Notes under the pieces: model-generated | What the model was told of the DNA's origin: nothing | The model's database searches: none | Seen by the model: the letters and a program-made list of their open reading frames with translations, nothing else | Shown: positions 1 through 7,026 of the stretch, one piece after another | Layout: each line of letters starts with the position of its first letter | How positions within the stretch are numbered: position 1 is the first letter of the stretch | Made by a program: the position numbers and the translations under genes | Source: DATJSN01 sp035504095 | GTDB taxonomy: Bacteria; Planctomycetota; Phycisphaerae; WQYP01 | Reading direction: 5' to 3' | NCBI GenBank assembly: GCA_035504095.1 | Contig: DATJSN010000006.1 | Location: forward strand, 1-61,401 | DNA: 61,401 nt

Positions 1-451
1 TTATATGGAGCCTTGGCGTATGAGAAAAGGCCTGGAAACAGTGCGTGTGTAGCGTCCAGAGGGCAATCGCGTCGGCGGCGCCGATCGGCAGCGCCACAAA
101 TCGAGACAGAGTCTGTGTAATTTGGTTCAAAACATCCGCGCTATTCACAGGTTCCGGCCATGGTTCAGGCGCGGGCAGATCAATACTCTTGCCGGGGATA
201 TTGGCGATGGGGACGGGTTTAATTTGAATTTCCGGCAAGGAGAGTTCAGCGGCGAGCTTATTTAATTGTACGGACAATTCGTCACGAGGGATATGCAGGA
301 ACTTGATTTTGATGCGGTTTATATAATCCTCACGGGCCTTAGCGTCGCGCAGATTAATTTGATGAATAAAACTGGCCTCATCATGGCGCAGGATTACGGC
401 CCACGATTGGCGGCTGATTTGTACGGCTTTGAGGGTAAAAATATTGCTCAT
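1..451 (-). CDS. DUF3631-type helicase/primase-like protein, N-terminal part (cut by window edge)
   Basis: An open frame without stops runs from an ATG at 449-451 leftwards off the window (150 codons visible). The N-terminus reads MSNIFTLKAVQISRQSW. The last third contains LPAPEPWPEPV followed by LPIGAADAIALWTLHTHCFQ and SHTPRLHI. This is the stretch that precedes the Walker A loop in DUF3631 proteins, a family of P-loop helicase/primase-like proteins common on integrated elements and plasmids. The ATPase core itself would lie beyond the edge, so activity cannot be judged. It lies on the same strand as the Y-family polymerase and SRAP genes, with a repeat unit and a palindrome between it and the polymerase. 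The family call rests on the remembered consensus around the LPxGAADAxALW segment. The reading frame itself is secure. Confidence 0.6.
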   Translation of the reverse strand, partial: MSNIFTLKAVQISRQSWAVILRHDEASFIHQINLRDAKAREDYINRIKIKFLHIPRDELSVQLNKLAAELSLPEIQIKPVPIANIPGKSIDLPAPEPWPEPVNSADVLNQITQTLSRFVALPIGAADAIALWTLHTHCFQAFSHTPRLHI

Positions 452-478
452 ACTAGTTAATAGGACAATCAACCCCCA

Positions 479-570
479 CGGCGCGGCAAAGCCACGCTGA
501 GAGAGTAGAAAAGTGGATCAGGCGAACAGTGGAGCAAATAAGGATGTGTTCGCAAAATTGCGAACGCGCG
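479..570. repeat. GC-hairpin repeat unit plus 18-bp palindrome
   Basis: The gap between the DUF3631 gene and the polymerase holds one copy of a composite unit. It has a small GC hairpin (ggcgcggcaaagccacgc), a tail of the type gagagtagaaaagtggatca...gagcaaataagg, and then the palindrome GTTCGCAAAATTGCGAAC at 548-565 followed by GCGC. Related units are at 1881-2162, 3188-3246, 16490-16740 and 60982-61049. Confidence 0.8.
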
Positions 571-582
571 GTGAGGTCTGAC

Positions 583-1791
583 TCAGAGGTATAAATTCAA
601 ATCCGGAATCTGGGTGAAAGCGATGCGGGTGGGGGCCGAATCCAAAACGTTATGCGTTTCGCCAAAGTAAACGGTGTTGGCTCCGAACCTGGCGTTGAGT
701 TTGTCCATCGCTTTACATAACTTCACACGATTGGCACTTTGGGTAAATAGGGGCATGGTCGCGGAAGCTTCGGGGATTAACTGATACAACGTCACGCCGA
801 CCTGCATCGCTTTTCCGGCGGGTTTTTTTGACCATAAGCGTTCAAATAATTCCAGCATGCTAATGGTGTCCTGGCAGGTTCCAAGTGATCCATTGGCTTC
901 CCAACCGCCGATCTGGACGAGTTCGACAAAAATGGAGAGCCGCTGCGCCCAATAGCGCAAATGCCGCAGCCGTGCCGCCGCCTTGTGAATCAGGCGCACC
1001 ATAACGGATTTGGTGTCCCGGTCATTACGCAAATGAGGAGGCAATACATGGCTGTGCCCCACGGTGCGGCGATGGTGCGGCGGCTCGGCTAACTCCCTGC
1101 CGCGCAGCCAATACCACCATCTTTCGCCAAGAACTGAATGCCAGATGTCGCGAAGCTGCCTTTCTGAAAGTGCATACATCTGCTCAACGGTATAGACGCC
1201 GGCCTTGCTGAAGCGCAGAAGCATTTGATTGCCGATGCCGGGGAAATCATCCAGAGCCAAATTAAATAACTTATGTGGAATATCTTCGGGAGTAATAACG
1301 GTCAGGCCATCGGGCTTGTGCATATCAGCGGCGACCTTGGCCAGAAAGCGGTTGGGCGCCAGGCCAATCGAACAGCGCAGATATTCGCCGATGTCGGTTT
1401 TAATTTTCTTTTTGACCTTCTGAGCGATGGCCACGGCGTTATCCACTATGCACTCTTTGCCCAGCAGGCGGCAGGCCATTTCATCAATCGAGAGAACGGC
1501 GTCAACGTGCAGGCAATCTTCAATGGCCGCGATAATCGCATGATGCATCTGGACATAGACAAGCGGGCGGGCTTCGACAATCTGAATGTCCCGGCACATG
1601 TGTTTGGCTTCCCAGACGGCGGTTCCGGTTTTAATGCCCAGCGCCTTGGCTTCGTAACTGGCGGCGATGCAGCTAGTGTGATCGGTCATGGCGGCCACGA
1701 TACCGACGGGCTTATGCCTTAATTCCGGTCGAAGCTGCTGCTCGACGGAGGCGAAGTAAGCGTTCATATCGACGAAGAGAATGTTAACCAT
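583..1791 (-). CDS. Y-family DNA polymerase (DinB/UmuC-like)
   Basis: A 402-residue lesion-bypass polymerase. The first metal-binding motif is at the N-terminus (ILFVDMNAYFASVEQQ, Asp8, with Tyr/Phe at the steric-gate position). The second acidic pair is in LSIDEMA (Asp103-Glu104). CSIGLAPNRFLAKVAADMHKP around residue 140 is the conserved palm/fingers segment, and DDFPGIG near 200 is the helix-hairpin-helix of the thumb. The length fits DinB/Pol IV rather than a truncated UmuC, but the little-finger region does not allow a firm dinB call and no beta-clamp box was identified at the C-terminus. These enzymes extend past damaged bases and are usually damage-induced. Its neighbour, a SRAP protein, also belongs to the damage response. 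The intergenic DNA on both sides carries the palindrome, and a GTTAGG direct repeat lies just upstream of the start. Confidence 0.9.
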   Translation of the reverse strand: MVNILFVDMNAYFASVEQQLRPELRHKPVGIVAAMTDHTSCIAASYEAKALGIKTGTAVWEAKHMCRDIQIVEARPLVYVQMHHAIIAAIEDCLHVDAVLSIDEMACRLLGKECIVDNAVAIAQKVKKKIKTDIGEYLRCSIGLAPNRFLAKVAADMHKPDGLTVITPEDIPHKLFNLALDDFPGIGNQMLLRFSKAGVYTVEQMYALSERQLRDIWHSVLGERWWYWLRGRELAEPPHHRRTVGHSHVLPPHLRNDRDTKSVMVRLIHKAAARLRHLRYWAQRLSIFVELVQIGGWEANGSLGTCQDTISMLELFERLWSKKPAGKAMQVGVTLYQLIPEASATMPLFTQSANRVKLCKAMDKLNARFGANTVYFGETHNVLDSAPTRIAFTQIPDLNLYL

Positions 1792-1826
1792 AACAGAGCC
1801 AAAATAGAGCCAATCTGACCACTCTT

Positions 1827-1843
1827 GTTAGGTATATGTTAGG
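1827..1843. promoter_or_regulatory. Direct repeat GTTAGG-N5-GTTAGG upstream of the polymerase
   Basis: Two identical hexamers spaced by five bases lie 36-52 bp upstream of the polymerase start codon. Position and spacing suit an operator for a dimeric regulator. Whether it is a LexA box in this lineage cannot be told from one site, and the pair is not repeated upstream of the SRAP gene. Confidence 0.3.
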
Positions 1844-1880
1844 GTAATAAATTCGGGTAAAAAGTCAATAAGAATCCGCC

Positions 1881-2162
1881 CCTCGGCGCGGCGAAGCCAC
1901 GCCGAGAGAGTAGAACAGTTGATCAGTGGATCAGGAGAGCAAATAAGGTTGTTCGCAAAATTGCGAACGCGCAGTGCGCACGCAGCGGAGCTGCGGCGAG
2001 AACTTAGAACAGTAGATCAGTGGATCAGGAGAGCAAATAAGGAGGTTCAACAAAATTTGTTCTTGTTCGCAAATTTGCGAACGCGCGGAACGGCGCGGCA
2101 AAGCAGCGCCGAGAACAGGTGAAATTTGAGCAGGTGAACAGGAGAGCAAATAAGGAGGTTCA
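1881..2162. repeat. Three GC-hairpin repeat units with two palindromes
   Basis: Units start near 1881, 1978 and 2090. Each has a GC-rich stem-loop (for example ggcgcggcgaagccacgccg), a tail with gaacag and gatcagtggatcaggagagc, and ends in aaataagg(agg)tt. Palindromes follow at 1951-1968 (GTTCGCAAAATTGCGAAC) and 2065-2082 (the perfectly symmetric variant GTTCGCAAATTTGCGAAC). The block fills the gap between the polymerase and SRAP genes and abuts the SRAP stop codon. No gene is apparent here. Confidence 0.85.
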
Positions 2163-2783
2163 GGGTTCGAGGATGTCGGGGGAATTGTTGCGCGTATTGT
2201 TGACCTTGGATGATATTGGCCGGGCCGTCATTTGATCCGCCGGGTATGGGCCGAGGTCCAGTGTATGGTCGAGCCATTCAAGATAGAGTTCGGGGGCAAG
2301 GATCACAGGCATACGATCATGGATTCTAGCCATGAGAGAATTCGGGGTGGTGGTGATCATGGTAAAAGAGTTGATGACGCCAGTAGGACTTTGCCAGGTA
2401 TCCCAGAGGCCGGCGAACGCCATAGGTTCGCCACTGGCTAAAGATATGTAATACGGGATTTTATGTGCGCCCTCTTGTTTCCATTCATAAAAGCCATCGG
2501 CGGGGATAATACAGTGTTTAGTTCCCAAAAGTTTTTTGAAGGACGGTTTTTCGGCCAGAGTTTCGGCCCGCGCGATAAACCTGGGTTTTGTCTGCTTGGC
2601 GTCTTTGGCCCAATGAGGAATTAAACCCCACTTGAATAATTCAATACGCCTGGAGGCGGTGACAACGGGCAGCATTTGAGTCGGGGCCGCGTTGTAATGG
2701 GGTTCAAAGACGAGAGTTCCCTGAATCCAGCGATGAATTTCGATGAATCGTTTGAGTTTGGAAATATTATATCGACCGCACAT
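2160..2783 (-). CDS. SOS response-associated peptidase (SRAP) family protein, YedK/HMCES-like
   Basis: A 207-residue SRAP protein. The family binds abasic sites in single-stranded DNA through a thiazolidine link to Cys2, shielding them until repair. Visible hallmarks are MCGRYN at the N-terminus (Cys2 exposed after Met removal), YNAAPTQ, FKWGLIPHWAK, ADGFYEWK (Glu100) and HDRMPVIL (His155). The segment that reads NARAE in YedK reads FIARAET here, so the Asn that helps form the crosslink appears to be Ile70. This is worth checking by alignment. The protein is complete in length. It lies upstream of, and on the same strand as, the Y-family polymerase, and both have palindrome repeats in their upstream DNA, with six copies upstream of this gene. 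A role in DNA damage tolerance is consistent with both genes. Confidence 0.92.
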   Translation of the reverse strand: MCGRYNISKLKRFIEIHRWIQGTLVFEPHYNAAPTQMLPVVTASRRIELFKWGLIPHWAKDAKQTKPRFIARAETLAEKPSFKKLLGTKHCIIPADGFYEWKQEGAHKIPYYISLASGEPMAFAGLWDTWQSPTGVINSFTMITTTPNSLMARIHDRMPVILAPELYLEWLDHTLDLGPYPADQMTARPISSKVNNTRNNSPDILEP

Positions 2784-2821
2784 ACAGGAATTATAACGGC
2801 GGTGGCAGCATTATTTCTCGT

Positions 2822-3181
2822 GTTCGCAAAATTGCGAACGCGCCACAATGGTGACGAGAGTTTCTGGGTGTTCGCAAATTTGCGAACGCGCCAGAAGGGA
2901 AATGCGGGAGATTGGCGAGAGGGACCAGGATTACGGTGTTCGCAAAATTGCGAACGCGCTTGGAGGGGTGCAAGGATCGTTTTAACGCAGAGGACGCAGA
3001 GGCGACGCAGAGAGCGCAGAGATATATTTTGCTTGTTCGCAAAATTGCGAACGCGCCACGATGGTGACCGCAATTTCTGGGTGTTCGCAAAATTGCGAAC
3101 GCGCTAGAAGAGACATAGGGGTATGTTTTTTTAACGCAGAGGGCACAGAGAGATTTTTTGCTTGTTCGCAAAATTGCGAAC
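2822..3181. repeat. Array of six 18-bp palindromes upstream of the SRAP gene
   Basis: Copies of GTTCGCAAAATTGCGAAC, or the AT-centred variant at the second position, start at 2822, 2870, 2938, 3035, 3083 and 3164. Each is followed by GCGC. Two pairs (2822/2870 and 3035/3083) are spaced 48 bp apart and share the intervening sequence (gccac.atggtgac...tttctgggt), so a 48-bp unit has duplicated. Between copies lie degenerate tracts of the type aacgcagaggacgcagag. Open frames through this array are by-products of the repeats. Confidence 0.9.
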
Positions 3182-3518
3182 GCGCGGGACGGCGCGGCGA
3201 AGCCACGCCGAGAGAGTAGAACAGTTAATCAGGAGAGCAAAAAAAGGTTATAGGTGACAGGTTACAGGGGATAGTTTTTTCACAAAGGCACAACGGCGCG
3301 GCAACGCCGCCGCTTAACCTTAATAGACTTTTCATCTGTACACCCTGAGCTTCATCGAAGGGCCCGCGGTGAGCCGAGTCGAATCGAAAACTGAAAACTA
3401 CGGCAAATCCCTAGTGGATACTCGAGTGGAAGAACTCATATGCAACAATATAATATCAACTAATTATTTTGATGACGTTCTTATAATATTATGGACGTTT
3501 AATTGGCAACAAGGATAA
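3182..3518. other. Intergenic region with repeat remnants
   Basis: About 340 bp without a gene. It holds one more GC-hairpin unit (3188-3246), a short ggtgacaggttacagggg tract, and a segment near 3340-3390 of the kind accctgagcttcatcgaagg that recurs in the other repeat blocks. From about 3420 the composition turns AT-rich. A TATAAT hexamer at 3483-3488 could be the -10 box of the next gene, without a clear -35 partner. Confidence 0.5.
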
Positions 3519-4793
3519 TTGTTAATAATTAACGATATGAATATTCATAAAGATCAGATTATGTCCATCAATTATTCCGCAAAGAATCTGATGAGCGAAT
3601 TTCATAACGCTTATAATGAAGCACGTAAATATTTATTTAATAATATAGGTACGATGACTAGTAGATTATTTCCAGGCGACAGATTCGGTGAGTTAATACC
3701 AATAATCGATTTTACCGTTTCAGAAATATATGGAAAAGTTGCTAAAAGACATGGAATGCTTATTATAAGCGCTGAACAACAAGACATTACTGAAAAACAA
3801 TGCGAAGCTGGTCAGCGGTTGCTTATATTAAATCCAATTGATGGAACCATCAATATGAGGTCGGGTCTTAGTTTTGGCGTAAATATTGCTTTCGGTGAGA
3901 TACCAAAAAATGGACAATTTATATTTCAAGATATTCAAGGTGTTTTCATTGCAGATTATCTAACTACTGAATCATTCTGCTGGATTAATGGACAAAAATG
4001 CAAAATAACGCCTCCACAGTATGATGGAATTCAATTTCGGAAGCCTATAGGTCATGTTAGTGATGTATATGAAATACCGGATGAAAAAAGCTATACACCG
4101 AGAAATTATCCGGAAGGTATGAAAAGGCAATCACTTTTACTTAAAAAATTTCGACACTGTTTTAATTCTGCACAAAGACGAGCTATAGATCAGACTGGCT
4201 TGCGCATGCTTCAAGTTCTTACTGATAATCTTGTTGCATATGGCGATGTTCGACATGCAACAAAAATATGGAATACTGTGCCATCAATTAAATTCATTCT
4301 CGAATATCGCCCTAATAATTACATAGTCATGCGAGAGAATTTTAAACCCTATACCAATCGCGATCTCATTTTCAAAATCGATCAGGAAGGACATTTACAA
4401 CAGGCTGATTGTGTGGGTAATGAAGTGATTGTTATTCATAATAAAGATGTAGATAAATTTAAATCAATAGATGAAAAAGATCTTACAGATCAAGATATAC
4501 CTGCGGCGTTGTTTATAAATGATCCACGGTTACAGATTAGTAGGCGTAAAAAAGCGATCTTACTGGTAATGTTGGCGTTGGAAGCCTTCGATCATAATTC
4601 GCGTAAAACGACAAACGAAATTGCTTTAATGGTAGAACCCAACAACACCAATACTGAAAAATTCAAAATCCCGATCTCTGAGCTTCATGAATCTCAATTT
4701 ATTGATACAGCAATTGGAAGTGGAGGTGGCTGCTGGTTGACCCCGTTTGGTCGCGACAGCGCTTTGTTGTTCCATGAGCAAGAAATATCATAA
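3519..4793 (+). CDS. Inositol-monophosphatase-fold protein with C-terminal winged helix (function unknown)
   Basis: A 424-residue protein. Residues 20-265 follow the IMPase/FBPase pattern: an N-terminal helical part, LLILNPIDGTINMRSG (105-110 = NPIDGT where the family has DPxDGT), GVFIADYLTTESFCWINGQK, and KIWNTVPSIKFILE (Trp251-Asn252 where the family has WD). Both expected metal-binding aspartates, the first of DPxDGT and that of the WD motif, are therefore Asn, while Asp108 is kept. This suggests weak or no phosphatase activity and perhaps ligand sensing. Residues about 344-418 end in GSGGGCWLTPFGRD, which resembles the wing of a winged-helix DNA-binding domain. The gene is much more AT-rich than the housekeeping genes, a sign of transfer. 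The frame opens with TTG at 3519, but ATG at 3537 or 3561 is also possible. AAGGA at 3511-3515 does not decide between them. No known defence family is recognised. Confidence 0.6.
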   Translation: MLIINDMNIHKDQIMSINYSAKNLMSEFHNAYNEARKYLFNNIGTMTSRLFPGDRFGELIPIIDFTVSEIYGKVAKRHGMLIISAEQQDITEKQCEAGQRLLILNPIDGTINMRSGLSFGVNIAFGEIPKNGQFIFQDIQGVFIADYLTTESFCWINGQKCKITPPQYDGIQFRKPIGHVSDVYEIPDEKSYTPRNYPEGMKRQSLLLKKFRHCFNSAQRRAIDQTGLRMLQVLTDNLVAYGDVRHATKIWNTVPSIKFILEYRPNNYIVMRENFKPYTNRDLIFKIDQEGHLQQADCVGNEVIVIHNKDVDKFKSIDEKDLTDQDIPAALFINDPRLQISRRKKAILLVMLALEAFDHNSRKTTNEIALMVEPNNTNTEKFKIPISELHESQFIDTAIGSGGGCWLTPFGRDSALLFHEQEIS

Positions 4794-4878
4794 CTATACC
4801 ATTCATACCGTTCTGTCACCTTTTCATATCTGTTTATTCACTGACTCAAGCTTTTTAATTTGCTAGATTGATTAATGT

Positions 4879-4893
4879 CAGTCGAGTTGACTG
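4879..4893. promoter_or_regulatory. Short inverted repeat CAGTC-N5-GACTG
   Basis: A 5-bp dyad sits about 20-35 bp upstream of the small membrane-protein gene, in a 120-bp gap after the IMPase-like gene. It could be an operator for the winged-helix protein encoded just upstream. Its short length means chance is a real alternative. Confidence 0.2.
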
Positions 4894-4913
4894 CAAATTA
4901 AATCGCGGAATGC

Positions 4914-5237
4914 GTGATGGATCTGAGAAATACATTTGTTTTCTCGTCAATTGCAGAGCTTGTCCGAGAAGTTCTTGGTGGTGGTCTGTATGATACGGCT
5001 AAATTGACGATTTTTATGAATGAAACAATTCCAAATACGATACGGGATATAGCCATAATCATCGTGATTATTATTTGCTGGTGTGTTTTAAATCGAATTA
5101 TTTCAGCGAGCCATCATGATAAACAACTTTATGATGAGCTTAAAAAAATTACTAATCGACTCGAAAGAATCGAAATGAATTCAACTAATAAAAAAAGTCT
5201 ATATCAAAAACGCAACAACGGGCAAAGAAAAATCTAA
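4914..5237 (+). CDS. Small single-pass membrane protein with coiled-coil tail (unknown)
   Basis: A 107-residue frame. Residues about 44-63 (RDIAIIIVIIICWCVLNRII) form one strong transmembrane helix. The segment after it is charged and heptad-like (DKQLYDELKKITNRLERIE) and ends in a basic tail. The start is GTG at 4914 or the adjacent ATG at 4917. It shares the low G+C of the preceding IMPase-like gene and lies 120 bp downstream on the same strand, so the two may have arrived together. A membrane protein beside a putative sensor is a common layout for defence effectors, but nothing in the sequence proves that role. No homologous family is recognised. The 138 bp between its end and hsdM hold nothing recognisable. 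Confidence 0.5.
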   Translation: MMDLRNTFVFSSIAELVREVLGGGLYDTAKLTIFMNETIPNTIRDIAIIIVIIICWCVLNRIISASHHDKQLYDELKKITNRLERIEMNSTNKKSLYQKRNNGQRKI

Positions 5238-5376
5238 TGGGATAACAAGATAAAAAACAAAGTGTTCTTATAAAAAGTAAAAACTGGGTTGCGACAAGAT
5301 TAGATGAATATAACTGGTCTGTGGCCCAAAGGTGTTTCGGTATTTATAAGCTTAAACTTTGTCGCCTCGGGGTAGT

Positions 5377-7023
5377 CTATTCATTCAGTGAATCGGGATC
5401 GGGTAATGGCAATGGGGATAAGCCGAGCTCTCGCAGGAATTCGTTGTGTTTAGTAGTTGCCTTACGGATATCTTTTTCGATTTCTACAAGCTCGCTATGA
5501 GTCGCCGCCAGGTCGATCTCCGTTTCTTGTTGCGCGGTGCTGATATAGCGTGAGATATTCAAGTTGAAGTCGTTCTCGGCGATATCTTTCATCGTCACGC
5601 GTTTGGAGTATCGCTCCTCCACCTTGCGGAACTGGTAGGTATCGATGATTTTATCAATGTGCTTTTCCGTCAGTTGATTCTGGCGCTTGCCTTTCACGAA
5701 GTGTTCGCTGGCGTTGATGAAGAGCACATCGTTGGGTTTTTTGCATTTCTTCAATACTAGGATGCAGACTGGAATACCTGTTGAGTAGAACAGATTGGCT
5801 GGTAGGCCAATGACGGTATCAATTTGCCCGTCGTTCAGGAGCTTCGTGCGGATTCGCTCTTCCGCCCCGCCGCGGAAAAGTACGCCGTGCGGCAGGATGA
5901 TCGCCATCACTCCATCCTCCTTCAGGTAATGCAGCCCGTGTAGCAGGAAGGCAAAGTCCGCGGCAGACTTGGGCGCCAGGCCGTAATCCTTGAACCGCAT
6001 GTCTTCGCGCAGCGTATCCGTCGGTTCCCAGCGATAACTGAATGGTGGATTCGCCACTACCGCGTCAAACTTTGGTTGCTTCGCAGGGTTGGTCTCGCGC
6101 AGCATGTCCCAATCGTTGGTCAGCGTGTCGCCGTGATAAATCTCGAATTCAGAATCCTTCACCCCGTGTAGTAGCATATTCATGCGCGCCAGGTTGTAGG
6201 TGGTGATGTTCTTCTCCTGTCCGAAGATTTTATCGATACTACCGCCCGCCTCCTTCATGCGATGACGGACATTCAAAAGCAGCGATCCGGACCCGCAGGC
6301 GAAGTCCAGTACGCTCTTGAGTTTTTTCCGTTTGCCGGTTTTGGGCTCCTGGCTGTCGAGTGTGACAATGCCGGAAAGGATGCTTGAAATCTGTTGCGGC
6401 GTGTAGAACTCGCCCGCTTTCTTTCCCGATCCGGCTGCGAATTGCCCGATCAGGTACTCATATGCATCCCCCAGCGTGTCGACATCGGTCGAGAATAGCG
6501 CCATCCCGCGGGCTATTTCGCTGATGATTGAGCAGAGCTTGGCATTACGATCTTCGTATTTTCTTCCCAGTTTGTCAGATGCGAGGTTGATTTCAGAAAA
6601 TAAACCCTGATAGTTGCTTGAGAACGATTCTTCCTCGATGTACTTGAACCCCTTCTGGAGCGTGTCGAGCAGCTTCCCGTTCTGCGTCCGCGCCAGGTAA
6701 ACAATGCTGCCCCAGAGGTGTTCAGGCTTGATGACGTAATGCACCTTGCGACGCATCTGCTTCTCGAATGCCGCCACATCGCCGGGGTTGTTGGCATACC
6801 AGACCGAGAGCGGGGTTCGTCCTCCGTTATCGATCGCTTTCGGGTCGGGGTAGTCCTTCCCTAGTTCAGTCATCGCGGCCGACTCGTAGTTGTCGGACAG
6901 ATACCGCAGGAACAGGAACGACAGCATGTAGTCACGGAAGTCGTCCGCGTTCATCGCGCCGCGCAGTTGGTCGGCGATGTTCCAGAGGGTTTTCCCAAGT
7001 TGTTTATGGTCTTGTTCGGTCAT
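5377..7023 (-). CDS. hsdM: Type I restriction-modification system, DNA methyltransferase subunit
   Basis: A 548-residue HsdM. Residues 1-160 are the HsdM N-terminal helical domain (LWNIADQLRGAMNADDFRDYM). The N6-adenine methyltransferase domain follows, with the SAM-binding motif DFACGSGSLLL (240-250) and catalytic NPPF (325-328). AGEFYTPQQIS is the usual linker before the SAM site. The C-terminus is helical and contacts HsdS. It is the last gene of a minus-strand operon (hsdR, hsdS, ATPase, hsdM) and starts 3 bp after the ATPase stop codon, so translation is probably coupled. It methylates adenine in the bipartite site chosen by HsdS and, together with HsdS, protects the host. Having hsdM last and separated from hsdS by another gene is less common than hsdM-hsdS adjacency. 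Confidence 0.96.
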   Translation of the reverse strand: MTEQDHKQLGKTLWNIADQLRGAMNADDFRDYMLSFLFLRYLSDNYESAAMTELGKDYPDPKAIDNGGRTPLSVWYANNPGDVAAFEKQMRRKVHYVIKPEHLWGSIVYLARTQNGKLLDTLQKGFKYIEEESFSSNYQGLFSEINLASDKLGRKYEDRNAKLCSIISEIARGMALFSTDVDTLGDAYEYLIGQFAAGSGKKAGEFYTPQQISSILSGIVTLDSQEPKTGKRKKLKSVLDFACGSGSLLLNVRHRMKEAGGSIDKIFGQEKNITTYNLARMNMLLHGVKDSEFEIYHGDTLTNDWDMLRETNPAKQPKFDAVVANPPFSYRWEPTDTLREDMRFKDYGLAPKSAADFAFLLHGLHYLKEDGVMAIILPHGVLFRGGAEERIRTKLLNDGQIDTVIGLPANLFYSTGIPVCILVLKKCKKPNDVLFINASEHFVKGKRQNQLTEKHIDKIIDTYQFRKVEERYSKRVTMKDIAENDFNLNISRYISTAQQETEIDLAATHSELVEIEKDIRKATTKHNEFLRELGLSPLPLPDPDSLNE

Positions 7024-7026
7024 GAA

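Noticed and set aside
1273..1722. 149-codon frame on the plus strand
   Set aside because: It is antisense to the catalytic part of the Y-family polymerase, whose motifs are unmistakable.
548..3181. Possible CRISPR array from regularly recurring repeats
   Set aside because: Repeats are 18-bp palindromes at irregular distances (48-97 bp within the main array), spacers are themselves repeated, and no cas genes are present.
2621..3206. Several overlapping open frames on both strands (such as 2676-3107 plus and 2621-3073 minus)
   Set aside because: They run through the palindrome array, and their residues (repeated FAKLRTR / RNFAN) are simply the repeat translated.
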